Positions 10,095 through 21,059 are shown, numbered from the stretch's first letter. The stretch is 64,000 bases of DNA from Strigamia acuminata (GCA_949358305.1 CASHSZ010000084.1:124001-188000), one strand, 5' to 3'. Program-made: numbers and translations. The notes: generated from the sequence alone by a model not told the origin.

Positions 10095-11816
10095 ACAATT
10101 CCACGACGATCCTCGAGAACGCCAAAGCCATATCCGAATCGAAACGGGGACCCACCACGGAAGCCCTACACCAGAAGAAACATAGAACAAATAATCGAAG
10201 ACGAAGTTGCACACATCGCCACCCCCGACGATCCGAACACTGCAGATGAGGCGTTGACTGGAGACAACTCACAAGAATGGAAAGAAGCATTGAAAGCCGA
10301 ATTCGACGCGCTAATCGAGAACAAAACGTGGATCTTGTGCGACCGACCGAAGAATCGAAAGACGATCGGAAGCAGATGGGTTTTGCGCACGAAGTTCGAT
10401 GCAAAAGGATCGGTCGAGCGAAGAAAGGCACGCCTAGTCGCGAAAGGATACGCACAGCAACCAGGGGTCGATTATTTTGAAACTTATGCACCTGTTGCAC
10501 GACCAGCATCAATTAGAACTGTAATGGCAATCGCTACGGAACTGGGATTGACGGTGCACCAGATGGACGTCGTGACGGCTTATTTGAACAGTGACATCGA
10601 GGAAGAAATATATATGGACATTCCCGAGATGTTAGAAGAAATCACCGGCTCGAAATTCGACAGGAACAAAGTATGCCGACTCAAGAAGGCACTGTACGGG
10701 CTGAAGCAGTCAGGCCGGCAGTGGTACAAGAAACTAGACGAAAAGCTACGGAAATTTGGCCTGAAGCCCACCAATGCGGACCCGTGCATTTACCACAGAA
10801 GAAATGGCGACACCATCACATTAATTGCAATCTACGTGGACGATATCATAATTGCAACGAATTGCATGAGCAACATGGAAAAACTAAAATCGAAATTGAA
10901 AAACGAGTTCAAAATGAAGGACTTGGGGCCAATCCATTATTGCCTTGGAATCGAGTTTAGACAAGATGGAAAAACGAAGTCGATTGAGATGTCGCAAAAG
11001 AAATACACAAAGGACGTATTGAATCGATTTGGGATGCCGGAATGCTCCACGAGTTCGACGCCACTTGATGCAAATCAAAAGCTGCAAAAGAATAAGAAGA
11101 ACGAGGATGGGACAGAAGAAGAGAAATTGGACCCAAACGAGTACCCTTATCAAAACCTAATCGGATCTTTGATGTACCTCGCCGTCTGCACCCGACCCGA
11201 CATCGCATACACCGTCAGCGCGCTCAGCCAGTACAACACCTGCTTCACCGCAACGCACTGGACTGCAGCAAAAAGAGTGCTGCGATATTTGAAGTATTCA
11301 ACTGGTCTTGGTTTGAAGTACGAAAAGACCAAAGAAAAGTTGTTTGGGTACACCGACGCAGACTGGGGAGCTTGCCTGGACAATCGACGGTCGTACACTG
11401 GGTACTGCTTCAAACTCGCCAACGCAACCATTTCCTGGGAAGCAAGAAAGCAGCGAACCGTCGCAACTTCGTCAACAGAAGCGGAATACATGGCACTGGC
11501 GGACGCGTCGAAGGAGGCCATCTACTTACGAAATTTCCTCGATGAAATAGAATTCAGTAAGAAGACCGATGGGCCAACTTTAATCTACAGTGACAATCAG
11601 GGCGCCCATAAGCTGGTTCGAAACCCAGTATTCCACCAGAGAACAAAGCACATAGACATATGCCATCATTTTATTCGCGAAACTTGCAAACGCGGAGACG
11701 TCGTCATCGAGTTCTTACAAACAGAAGACATGGTCGCTGACGTACTAACGAAAGGCTTGTTCAAGCCGAAACATGAGGAGTTCGTCGCGAAGTTTGGATT
11801 GAAGAACATCACGTAA
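10095..11816 (+). pseudogene. Copia RT-RNase H, copy 1 (separated by the stop)
   Basis: The frame stays open from the codon after the TAA to the stop at 11814-11816; the first ATG is only at 10254. The reverse transcriptase has KARLVAKGYAQQPGVDY, the Y-G-L-K-Q-S-G-R-Q-W motif and the catalytic YVDD at about 10833-10844. RNase H has YTDADWG and TSSTEAEYMAL. It can only be made by readthrough or supplied in trans. Protein similarity to copy 2 is clearly lower here than in gag-integrase. Confidence 0.85.
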
Positions 11817-11844
11817 TTTTTGGGATGTGCGGAGACAAGCACTC

Positions 11845-11852
11845 AGGGGAAG
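11845..11852 (+). other. Polypurine tract of Copia copy 1
   Basis: AGGGGAAG immediately upstream of the 3' LTR; the same octamer precedes the 3' LTR of copy 2. It would prime plus-strand DNA synthesis. Confidence 0.8.
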
Positions 11853-12072
11853 TGTTGTATTTGAGTGTCTTGTCTTTTCGCCAGGTGAACGTTTCACCTG
11901 CGCGCCCACGACGTCCAGATGACGTACTTGGCGCGAACCAATCAGGGTTGAGCGCACCACGTTTGTACTTGTATATATCATGTGTTAAGGATTAAATAAA
12001 TCAGTCATTCCTGTTAAACCTAACCACGCGTCTCGTCCTTTCTTACAAACTGCTTCGAACGTAAAAACTACA
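11853..12072 (+). repeat. 3' LTR of Copia copy 1
   Basis: 220 bp, matching the 5' LTR except for one visible substitution; followed by TSD TAATA. Confidence 0.95.
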
Positions 12073-12077
12073 TAATA

Positions 12078-13259
12078 TTTGCAAATACTCTTTACACAGT
12101 CATAAACAAGTTGTTGGATCGTTCCGGTTGGTTGCTCGTCTTCAGAAAGCTTACCTGAACTGTGGTGTGCAGATGATGACTTGGAAGTAGGAATAAGACA
12201 ACATAAAGTTGTTTGCTCCTAACAGAGTACAGTTTTCTGGTGATGTTTTCGAGCAATGTGGTCCAGCTGACTCGTCACGAGTAACTACATTCAATACTAT
12301 TGCTTCCTTTTGAATGCAACTTAAAAATGATTTATTTCATTATGTTTATGCGCAGTTAAAAGAGACAAAGACATTAATCATTCATGAGTTATATTTCCGG
12401 TGTTTCTGATCATTAATACGCTACTTTAGAGTTTTAAGTACCGTACGGTACTTGAAAATATTTTTTGTTTTTTTTGGACAGTAAACATCAATAATAATTT
12501 GCAAAGAAGTATGATTACATCTTCCATGCACTTGACACAAATGCCTGGAGCAATTGAGCAATTCCTAGTGCATCAGAAAAATGTATACACGAAACCTGTA
12601 CACGCTTACAAAGAGAATACAAATTGTGTGTACACATTTATTTGTGTATATATTTTTCTGGCATTCTCTGTATTTCTTAAAATGAAAATGAAATTTTTTT
12701 AATACACTAGATGTTTGAATTTTCAAAGACACTCCCTGAATGGATGATCTTTAAGTGAGACATCCAGGAACATAAAGTTTTCGGGATGTTCTTTGGATAT
12801 CTGTACCGCATAAGACATAAAAAATAATTTTGAATGTGTAATTTCCTAATTATCTTGAGAAATCGTTCATACTTGTTGAACAGAGCGCCAAGACTTTAAG
12901 CATTTATGCGTCCAAAATTCACTGACCAGCGATCAAAACAATGGACGATTAGGAGCAAAAAAAAAGAGGCAGGGGTACAGTTATTACTTTGCCGCAACGT
13001 AGAAGAACTACATCCCGGATGGAGTGGAGCTAACAAGTAAGAGTAGTAGGTGTGTTGTTTTTTTCCCATCGTGTTTCAGCGCCATCTCTTAATGGGAATT
13101 GTTTCCCATCGTGGGCATTCTGAATTACACATTGGATTTTTATTGTCTCGCTCCTGACGAGAAAACTGACACATGACACAAAAGGCATGTTTTTTTTTGC
13201 AAGGGCGTACCAATACTTTTAGATTAAAAGCTACGTACCGCACTATATGATTTCCTCAA
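12078..13259. other. Intergenic region
   Basis: No convincing gene. A minus-strand stretch near 12080-12200 reads like a decayed coding remnant. An 18-bp palindrome (AAGTACCGTACGGTACTT) lies near 12440. Two TTTCCCATCGTG copies lie near 13065 and 13105. Confidence 0.4.
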
Positions 13260-13480
13260 TTAATCGGCGCGAGAGTAGTGTGGTATTTGGATGCCCGGAT
13301 AGACGCGTTGCGCTTGCGCAGTACTTTGAACAATGGCGGCGGCGGGGAAGTACGTTACGCTTTTTGGTTCTCATTTGCGACGATCATAAGCTGTTAATTT
13401 GATTGATTTTTCTCATTTAGGATTTGAAGACACCTTTAGTGTACGATCGTAACTGGCTGACGATGTCTCAACGTCGAAGG
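13260..13480 (+). promoter_or_regulatory. CpG-rich promoter / first-exon candidate
   Basis: A CpG-dense island in AT-rich surroundings. It has a TTGCGCTTGCGCAG stretch resembling NRF1 sites and CAATGGCGGCGGCG resembling a YY1-type initiator, a combination common at TATA-less housekeeping promoters. After an acceptor-like ctcatttag (13413-13421) there is an open stretch, DLKTPLVYDRNWLTMSQRR, ending at an AAG/GTAGGG donor (13479/13480). No downstream exon could be tied to it, and I do not recognise the protein. Confidence 0.4.
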
Positions 13481-14353
13481 TAGGGAAAATACTCGCTTAA
13501 AATTCACTCGTGTCTCATATTTTGTGTTTAAGTTCGGTCCCATGACGTGGTTTTATGTGAAATTTTTTCTCTTCAATTAATTCGAGTGCTATTGCCGCAT
13601 TGGTCGTGTGTGCTAATTCAATGGCAAAATCTCGGATCTGGAAGAATTCTGGAATTTTTACGGGAAATTGGATTTTGTAATTTTTTAAATTCGGGAGGCC
13701 TTAGATGAATTTGATTGATTCAGTTTTAATGTTTTGTGGTCCATTTCGTTAATACTTTTGCTATCTTGTTGCATGTTATGAGGTACTACATTTAAACGAG
13801 CCATCTCATGGTTGTGGTCACAATTTGTTTTAATTTTTTTTTTTTTTTTTTACTTCTGTAATTGTTCACTACATGCGCCTAGTGTTTGTTCTACATGAGT
13901 GAATAATATCAACTTTTAGAATACGAAATGATTTTTAAGATATTAAATCCTTATTTGTGAATTAATCCAGAGTTGTGAGTACATTACCGTACATTTATGT
14001 GCACATGACTCTCACAAAACCATTTAGATTTAAAGGAATGAATTTGAACTCATTTCCTTGACAAAAACAAGCGAGTGTGGGTTAAAGTTTATTGACAATT
14101 CAATTTTATGTAAATCACATTTTCATGTAGTGGAAGAAGTGTGCGTTTGCAGTGAAAAAAACTGCATCATTTTTATGTGTACAAAAATGTATTCGATGTG
14201 GTAAATACGAGTTAGAATAGGAAGTGGGAAATGACTAAAACGAAGGAGTGAGTGCTGCGTTTATATTTTCGTAAACACGGATCGAAAGGATCGTGGAATT
14301 TGATCCGCTGTCAAAAAGTGTTTCTAACTTCTTTCCCGCTTGCACGGGAACAT
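13481..14353. other. Non-coding, AT-rich
   Basis: If the 13.3-kb promoter is real, this would be its first intron, interrupted by the Gypsy insertion. It contains a poly(T) run near 13835. Nothing else seen. Confidence 0.4.
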
Positions 14354-14922
14354 TGTGAGAGTGGACGGACATTGTTCAGGCACGGGAATGCCTAAACAGC
14401 GCCGGACGCTCGACACGTATAGATAAGAGACTACAAGAGACTGTGTTTGAGGTTTTAGGCCTTTATTCAGTTGTCTAGGGGTCAATATCTTGTGTCTCTC
14501 CCATGCTCCTGCTGCATTGCTGCAGCAGACCTGTGACCACACGCAGCACACACGTGGTTAGGGTTAACCTGGTTGTGCGGCGTGGTCATGTCGATGTTCA
14601 TTTGGCCCATGGTAATCGCTCACGGTACTGGGACTGGCAAACCGGCCAAGTCCCTAAGTGACACCATGGTGAACAAGAGTGTGGACCGGTCTGATGTTGG
14701 TCAGGACCGTTCCTGTGGAACTCTGGCCAGAAACAGGATGTTGGGCCTTTTATATCCCACTCTTGCACCATGGGTACGAGAGTACCTCTTCCCATTGGTT
14801 GTGGGGTTGGTGACCGGATATGACGTCATCCTGGTCACCATCCCTCAACCGTCAACGCCACCTGGCGGGTGGGGTTGGGCTGGGCCATGTGGGCGTGTTG
14901 CAGTGGCCGATAATCGGTCACA
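14354..14922 (-). repeat. 3' LTR of the Gypsy element
   Basis: 569 bp. On the minus strand it begins TGTGACCGATTATCGG and ends CACTCTCACA. A related but distinct LTR stands alone at 61393-62016. Confidence 0.95.
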
Positions 14923-14924
14923 TT

Positions 14925-14938
14925 TCCCCCCCTTTCAA
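14925..14938 (-). other. Polypurine tract of the Gypsy element
   Basis: Minus strand GAAAGGGGGGGAAA lies directly upstream of the 3' LTR, the expected place and composition. Confidence 0.85.
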
Positions 14939-15424
14939 AAAAGGCTCGAAGTGCATTTTTCGAAAAATGCCAGGTCAACACTTCCCACTATGGGATCCAT
15001 GTTTTATTTTATACGACTTGGAGGAGCACAGAAAAAACACTTGATACCTACCCCTAGTTGGCAAATTATTTTGAAAAATTAATACACAAAATTGAAAATT
15101 TGATTAAAGATTTTGACATGACAATTGGTTTGATAACAAAACATTATTTTGGCTATTGATTTAAACATTAGATTTCTCTTTTAAACTATTAATGATAAAA
15201 ATAAAGGTCTTCTTCTTTTCTTGTGAAGCTAAAGAGCCTCGATTGACGTTGATCCCTCGTCCTTGGTCCTGGTCGTTTGATCATCGTGATGGTGGTTTGA
15301 TGTGGATTTTGTGTGGTATCCTCAGATCCGCCATCTGCTTTCTTCGTGTTTGTGGGTTCTTTTGAACTTAAAACTCAAAATGTTTGTCAAGAATACTTTC
15401 AATTCTCATGCCAATTGTTGGTTT

Positions 15425-16612
15425 CTATTGGAACCGAATTGGTAGTCGATTTGGTCGGCCTGACCTCGTAGTCCTGACTGCTGGTTCAGGTTGCTGTACC
15501 GGTGCTTGGACTTGAGGGGGCTTCGCCGTTTTTGTTGATTTTTCAACAGTTTCTGCAATTGGTGTGGTCTGAGGAACAATGTTTTGTTCTGAAGTTGTTG
15601 TTGGGTAATAATTATCGTCATCAACCTCTGTGACAGGCCATTTCACTGCAGTATAGTCGGGTATGAATCGTTTCAATTCGACTATGTTTACTGGTCCAAT
15701 TGTTTGTAAAGTAATTGGCTTGGCAATCACGTAAACATTCGGGCTTTTTACTTCAGTGATGACAAATGGACCTTTGTATCTGTCCTCGAGTGAAGCTGTG
15801 TAACCTTTTGCAGCATTCGAAAGAGCGTGGGTTTTTCTCAAAACCAGATCATCTTTTTTGAATGTGTCATTGCTACGATGTCGGTCATAATATCCTTTCT
15901 GTTTTTGTTGTGCAAGCAATTTATTACGAATTGCTGCCTGCATTAAAACTTTGGATCTTGCAACCAACATTCTTTGGGCATCCTGAGGTTGGTTTGGGTC
16001 AAATGGGGCGTCATAAGAGATGTCCCTATTGTCCCACCAAGGCCTCAATTCCCTTAGAAAAGTAAGCATTGCTGGTGTGAAACCAGTTGTTACTGAGGGT
16101 GCGGTGCGCAAGGCAAAATTTATGTCGCCAATGCACCGATCCCACTGATCGTGTTCAGAGGTGAATATTTGAAGCATAATCTTGATGTTTCTATTTATTC
16201 TCTCTGTCAAGTTTGTTTGGGGGTGATATGGGGTTGTTTTCAGGATTGTTATTCCTGCATCCCTACACAACGCCTCATAAACATCGGAAACAAATTGGGG
16301 TCCGTTGTCGCTTACAATAAAACGAGGGCACCCATGTGTTTCGAAAAAGTGTTTAAGAATGGGTACGACGTATGCAATTTTTGCACTGCGCAAAGGGACA
16401 ATCTCAACCCAATTCGTTGCGTAATCGACAATGACTAATAGCCACCTATTTCTGTTTTTAGTACGGACCTTGGGGCCAATAAAATCAATGCCAATTCTTT
16501 CAAATCTACCAATCTGGGGTGAGGTGGGAATCATCAAACCCTTTGGTTTTCTTTGAATAGGTTTGCACTTTTGACACCGTTCGCAGCTAATTACATGAGT
16601 TCTAGCTTGCTG
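15425..16612 (-). CDS. Gypsy integrase (after an in-frame TGA)
   Basis: In the same frame as pol, continuing after the TGA at 16615-16613. The first codons carry the CC half of the HHCC zinc finger (SCERCQKC). The catalytic core has GIDFIGP, VSDNGPQF and LTERINRN (D, D, E). A GPF-type module (YKGPFVITEV) is followed by a proline/threonine-rich tail ending at 15425. The enzyme inserts element cDNA into the chromosome. The first ATG after the TGA is near 16534, so without readthrough the product would lack the zinc finger. Confidence 0.88.
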   Translation of the reverse strand, partial: QQARTHVISCERCQKCKPIQRKPKGLMIPTSPQIGRFERIGIDFIGPKVRTKNRNRWLLVIVDYATNWVEIVPLRSAKIAYVVPILKHFFETHGCPRFIVSDNGPQFVSDVYEALCRDAGITILKTTPYHPQTNLTERINRNIKIMLQIFTSEHDQWDRCIGDINFALRTAPSVTTGFTPAMLTFLRELRPWWDNRDISYDAPFDPNQPQDAQRMLVARSKVLMQAAIRNKLLAQQKQKGYYDRHRSNDTFKKDDLVLRKTHALSNAAKGYTASLEDRYKGPFVITEVKSPNVYVIAKPITLQTIGPVNIVELKRFIPDYTAVKWPVTEVDDDNYYPTTTSEQNIVPQTTPIAETVEKSTKTAKPPQVQAPVQQPEPAVRTTRSGRPNRLPIRFQ

Positions 16613-19102
16613 TCACATGCCGAACCAAAAATATGCTCGTTTGAGTCTTTCAAAAGTGACATCAACTCCTCCATGGCCTGCTGTTGGGTGGTCATGTACC
16701 AACCGCAGGCAGTGAGTTTGGAGTGATTTTGGTACAAGTATTTTAAGACCAGCACCATCTTCTATTTCTGTCAGGAAAAAATCTGATTTGTAGGGTGAAT
16801 TGATCATTAGTAGCCCTTTCTTACTAATTGCTAAATCTGATCTTACTGACATAAAGCGTTTTGGGACCAATGTCCAGAGAGTCTCATCATCAAGGTTGTC
16901 AGTTTCCAACCATTCAATGATTTTTGATAATTCTGGGTCCAATCTCTGTTCTGCTGCCATTCTGTTTGCGGAGATTGCTTGAATCCGTGCATCCAAAATA
17001 AACAGTGCTGTTTCTTGTGGTGGGTTGTTTTCTTCTTCGGGATATTTTCTTGCTGTCGTATAATCGTCATCAAGATTTATCTTGGAAAGAGCATCCGCCA
17101 CAGTATTATCAGTTCCTTTTCTGTATTTTATTACAAAATCTTCCTGCTGTAACTTCATTGCCCATCTAGCTAAGCGGCCTGCCGGGTCTTCTAAAGACAT
17201 CAGCCATTTCAGAGCTTGGTGGTCAGTTTCTAGAGTATAAGTGGAGTATTCTACATAAGGTTTAAATTTATAAACCGCCCAGATAACTCCTAAACATTCT
17301 AGTTCAGTAGCTCCGTAATTTGCTTCTGCACCTTGTAGAGTGCGGCTTGCATATGCTACTGGCCTGATTTTATCTTCATCGTTAGCCTGCATGAGGACTG
17401 CGCCGAGTCCGCCCGAACTTGCATCGGTGTGAATGATGAAAGGTCGGTCAAAATCGGGCAAAGGCAGCGTGATCCCATGCGCGAGCTGACGTTTAAGAGT
17501 TGCAAAAGCTACTATACATTTTTCTGACCAATTCCACTGCACGTCTTTTTTAAGGAGCACGTAGAATGGCTTTGAAGTAATGTTGCATTCGTGGATTAAT
17601 GGCTGATAGAATCCAACCATTCCTAAAAAACGTTGTAGTTGTTTAACATTTTTGGGTGCCGGATATGCTACAATAGCCTCCACTTTTGAGCCATTTGGAC
17701 TGTAACCTTGGTTTGAAATTGTGAAACCCAGGAAATCCAATGTCTCTGAGCATAGAAAAGACTTATCAGGGCTTGCTGTTAGATTGTTCTTCCTCAAGCG
17801 CTTAAAGATATCTTCTAAGTGGATTAAATGTTCCTCAAAGGTATTACTAAAGATAATTATATCATCTAAGTATGCCATGGCCCATTTATGCTTTGAAATT
17901 CCCAGCACTTCATCCATCATTCTCTGAAAAGCACTAGGTGCATTACAGAGTCCGAAGGGCATTCTTGTAAATTGGAACGTCCCGTCTGGAGTTGCAAATG
18001 CTGTTTTTGGACGGTCAGAGGGTTTCAGCTTTATTTGATAATACCCCTTGGTCAAGTCCAGTGTTGAAAAGAAACATTTTCCTCCTAGGCAGACTAAAAT
18101 CATGGTAATGGATGGCATATGGTAGACATCCTTAACTGTTATCTTATTCAGCCACCTGAAGTTTATGCAAAGTCGATACGTGCCTTCTTTTTTCTTTACT
18201 ATCACGGGTGGATTTTTGTAGCTGCTTTCGCATCTTTCTGCCCACCCAGATTTTAATAAAACAGTGACAAGATCTCGCAATAACTCCGCTTTTGCAGGGT
18301 TTATTGGTCTATCTTTGCATTTAAATGCTGGCGCATCACCTGTTGGAATTGCATGTTCCAAGGTTGGATGACAACCTGCTTCATCACTAAAAACTTTGTT
18401 GTATTTACTAATTAAAGTTTTCAACCTTGTTTTTTGATGTTGTGGGAGTTTGCAATTTACAAGAAGTTTTTCTTCAAGAGACTGCTCTGATGGTTTAGCG
18501 TGAAAACCTATCAATTTCTCCCATTCATTTACTATGGATTCTGCCATTTCAAAGTTTGTGGTATTATCGTCGAAAGTATAGAGGGTGTCTTTAAAATCGA
18601 TGTGATACCAAACTTTTCTATGAACACTTATTTCAATCTTGTTTGCGCCAATCCAAGTACAACCTAATAGTATAAAACAAGAGGCTGTTGGTAGGATCGG
18701 AAACTTGATTGCTTTTTCTCCAGTAGGCCACTTCATGGTTAATGTAATTTGGCCAATTGGGACTGTTACCCTGTCACCAGTCATGACTTCGCGCCGTTCA
18801 GTACATGGCTCAATCATTTTAGTTAGGCCTAATTTCTTAACCATTCCACCACTAATGTAGGGTGCCGAAGCACCGCAATCTAGTAGTGCTGTAGTTTTTA
18901 TACCGTTTAACTCCACTTTCATGTAAGGGAGTTTACTGGATTTACTCTTCATGGCTACTGCAATGGTGTCTTTTATTATAGGACTATTTAATGCAGCAAA
19001 AGGGTGTTCGCCGTATGATTGTATTTCATTAAATATATCATCTAGTGCATCCTCTTCCAATTGAGTTAAAATCGAGGCTCGGCCACCGCAGTCCTCAACC
19101 AT
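16613..19102 (-). CDS. Gypsy pol: protease, reverse transcriptase, RNase H
   Basis: 829 codons from ATG at 19102. The protease motif ALLDCGASAPYISG has D at 75, with Cys where Ser/Thr is usual. RT runs from YRLCINFRWLNK through LDLTKGYYQIKL and MPFGLCNAPSAFQR to the catalytic YLDD (residues 411-414). RNase H begins FIIHTDASSGGLGAVL (D560) and includes TELECLGVIW and TDHQALKWL. The chain ends in the HH half of the integrase zinc finger, then an in-frame TGA at 16615-16613. The ATG overlaps the gag stop by one base (TAATG). Confidence 0.92.
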   Translation of the reverse strand: MVEDCGGRASILTQLEEDALDDIFNEIQSYGEHPFAALNSPIIKDTIAVAMKSKSSKLPYMKVELNGIKTTALLDCGASAPYISGGMVKKLGLTKMIEPCTERREVMTGDRVTVPIGQITLTMKWPTGEKAIKFPILPTASCFILLGCTWIGANKIEISVHRKVWYHIDFKDTLYTFDDNTTNFEMAESIVNEWEKLIGFHAKPSEQSLEEKLLVNCKLPQHQKTRLKTLISKYNKVFSDEAGCHPTLEHAIPTGDAPAFKCKDRPINPAKAELLRDLVTVLLKSGWAERCESSYKNPPVIVKKKEGTYRLCINFRWLNKITVKDVYHMPSITMILVCLGGKCFFSTLDLTKGYYQIKLKPSDRPKTAFATPDGTFQFTRMPFGLCNAPSAFQRMMDEVLGISKHKWAMAYLDDIIIFSNTFEEHLIHLEDIFKRLRKNNLTASPDKSFLCSETLDFLGFTISNQGYSPNGSKVEAIVAYPAPKNVKQLQRFLGMVGFYQPLIHECNITSKPFYVLLKKDVQWNWSEKCIVAFATLKRQLAHGITLPLPDFDRPFIIHTDASSGGLGAVLMQANDEDKIRPVAYASRTLQGAEANYGATELECLGVIWAVYKFKPYVEYSTYTLETDHQALKWLMSLEDPAGRLARWAMKLQQEDFVIKYRKGTDNTVADALSKINLDDDYTTARKYPEEENNPPQETALFILDARIQAISANRMAAEQRLDPELSKIIEWLETDNLDDETLWTLVPKRFMSVRSDLAISKKGLLMINSPYKSDFFLTEIEDGAGLKILVPKSLQTHCLRLVHDHPTAGHGGVDVTFERLKRAYFWFGM

Positions 19103-20067
19103 TAGTTTGTGGTTGATGACTGCGTTGACTCGTTTCCCTCATCTGGTTCGTCACTGCACATTGCTTGGAATCGTTCGTTAACAGATTCTAATTCAGCGAC
19201 TAATGCAGCCTGATGTGCCTGCAAAGTTTGCTTGCTTTTTTCTCGTAGTGGGCAGTCTCTTTTAAAATGTTGCCCTCCACAGATAAAGCAGCCGCCTGGT
19301 TTAGGTGCTGTTGCGTAGTCTGACAAGATATTACTTGCAGTAGTTCCTGTTTTTGTCAGTGCTTTAGCTGGTTGCGGTTTTTCAAACGCCTTCCTGCTAG
19401 CATATGGGTTCAGTGGTTCTTTAGTTGATGCAACCGTGGTTGGTACTAAACTTTGAACCGTTGGTGATGGTGTTTTTTGTTGATTTGACAACAATTTACC
19501 AAGTCTTTCTGCTTCCCTGGCAGTGTTCTTTGTTGCTGAGCAAGCCCATTTCAGGTTTGCCCATGTGTGATCATACACAATTGCAACCTTAATGCACCGC
19601 CTTGTCTCTTCTGTCATTGCAAGAAGTGCTTTCATCGTTTTTTCCTCATCTGCTATCGGGACATGAAGTTGAACAAAAAGCTCTTCCATTGCGTTTACGA
19701 GTTGCACTGGTGACATGCCTTCTGACTGTTTGATTTTGTCAATCTCAGTCATTAGTTGCGAGTCACAAGGTGCAAAGCGCTTTATAAACTTCATTTCGAA
19801 GTCGTTCCATCCTGTAAAGGACATACTTTGCGTTAACCAAGCGTGTGCTTCCCCTTTCATGAAAGCATTCATATGGTTAATTGCAATGTAGTTTAAATGC
19901 TCTTCTACAAAGCTGAGACTTTGTCTTAGGCCAATGAGAAAAACTCTGGCCTTAGACCGATCTCCGGTGTAGGGGTCCATACGAATTTGCATAACCGTTC
20001 GTGCAAAAGCTTGCTTGTCAAACGGTTTCACAGTATTCGGAGTCGTTGTTGATGTTGTGGGTGGAGT
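19102..20067 (-). CDS. Gypsy gag, capsid and nucleocapsid part (after an in-frame TGA)
   Basis: Same frame as the upstream gag segment. The capsid-like region (about 20031 downward) is helical with YTGDRSKARVFLIGLRQSL and GEAHAWLTQSM. A zinc knuckle, CFICGGQHFKRDC, is CX2CX3HX4C, one residue shorter than the standard spacing. No ATG lies near the beginning of this open segment, so expression requires reading through the TGA. It ends TAA at 19104-19102, sharing its last A with the pol ATG. Confidence 0.8.
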   Translation of the reverse strand, partial: TPPTTSTTTPNTVKPFDKQAFARTVMQIRMDPYTGDRSKARVFLIGLRQSLSFVEEHLNYIAINHMNAFMKGEAHAWLTQSMSFTGWNDFEMKFIKRFAPCDSQLMTEIDKIKQSEGMSPVQLVNAMEELFVQLHVPIADEEKTMKALLAMTEETRRCIKVAIVYDHTWANLKWACSATKNTAREAERLGKLLSNQQKTPSPTVQSLVPTTVASTKEPLNPYASRKAFEKPQPAKALTKTGTTASNILSDYATAPKPGGCFICGGQHFKRDCPLREKSKQTLQAHQAALVAELESVNERFQAMCSDEPDEGNESTQSSTTN

Positions 20068-20685
20068 TCAGTTTGGAGCTTGACTTCCACCACTAACACC
20101 AGACGTTTGAGGGACTGGCATTGTCCATAGGATATTATGTCCGCCTGAGGATGATGGTGTACCTGCAGTTGATGGTTGCCAACTGGGTGCTGGTGACCAA
20201 GTTCTGGGTGACATCCATCCCGGTTGGTTATAAGCATTTTGTGATTGTTGCCAATTATAATGCTGAGAACCGGGTGGTGGGTATCCATGATTTAATTGCG
20301 GCAAGCCATTTATTTGCTGCAAGGGAGGGGTCTGTTGCTGTGGCAGCCACTGATTCCCCCCCTGTTGCAATGTACCATTTTGTGCCTGCTGTTGATTGTT
20401 AGCTATTAACTGCGCTTGTGCAGTCTGTAGCTGTTGGTCAACTGCAGCCTTTTCCGTCGCTATTCGCGTAAGTGCTGCGGCTAGTTCTGCCGGGGTCGTA
20501 ATGGTGTCGGGGTTTACTTGTAAAATAGCCGCAATTCCATCGACCGTTGCTTGATCCATTCTTACTGCTGGTGTTGCAATATTAGGGTCGGAAACAGATA
20601 AATTCTCTTGGTTGAGTGGTTGGGGTTCGTTCTGATCACTAGCTTGGTTTATTTCGGGATATTGTTTATTCCTGGTATGAACCAT
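20068..20685 (-). CDS. Gypsy gag, N-terminal segment
   Basis: 205 codons from ATG at 20685. Rich in Q, P and N, with a predicted helical part (about residues 43-95, VDGIAAILQ...AALTRIATEKAAVDQQLQ) then a low-complexity Q/P/S tail. The stop is TGA (20070-20068), and the same frame continues at once into the capsid part. This is probably one gag gene broken by a single TGA. TGA from CGA by CpG decay is a simple explanation. Confidence 0.75.
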   Translation of the reverse strand: MVHTRNKQYPEINQASDQNEPQPLNQENLSVSDPNIATPAVRMDQATVDGIAAILQVNPDTITTPAELAAALTRIATEKAAVDQQLQTAQAQLIANNQQQAQNGTLQQGGNQWLPQQQTPPLQQINGLPQLNHGYPPPGSQHYNWQQSQNAYNQPGWMSPRTWSPAPSWQPSTAGTPSSSGGHNILWTMPVPQTSGVSGGSQAPN

Positions 20686-21059
20686 GTAGTTGTCGAGAAG
20701 AGACTGAGTGAACTGAGCCAGAGCTGAGACTTATATTTCCCGTCTGCCCATTGTTCTCTCAACAACCAATCATAGCCGAGTAGAATTTGCCATGTGACTT
20801 CCTGTTCTATTGTTTGAGGATTATGACATCACACTTGTCATCGCTGATTTCTTAGGAATTTTAGGGATAAACTCTCAGAGATCTGTTAATCCGTTGATAG
20901 CCAATAGAATAAATTCTGATTTTTTACATTTTTTTCAAAATAAAGTATAAACATTTTATTTTATTCAGTTTTCCAGATTTTTTAATAAAAAATAGCTTAA
21001 ACCTAATTAAAACATGTGTTTTGTTGTCTTTATTCGAAAAATGGTACATTTTTTGCTGA

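Larger units (their letters stand above)
7438..12072 (+). mobile_element. Full-length Copia LTR retrotransposon, copy 1 (defective)
   Basis: 4635 bp, 220-bp LTRs, flanked by the 5-bp duplication TAATA (7433-7437 and 12073-12077). It has PBS, gag-protease-integrase, RT-RNase H and a polypurine tract in the usual Copia order. The two LTRs differ at one position that I can see (CACTTTT against CACGTTT), so insertion was recent. Two coding lesions relative to copy 2: an 81-nt in-frame loss in gag and an in-frame TAA at 10092-10094. Confidence 0.95.

Noticed and set aside
14573-15082. 169-residue plus-strand ORF (and its twin at 24744)
   Set aside because: Lies in the Gypsy LTR, antisense to the element, and is repeated in the second LTR with substitutions; no domain.
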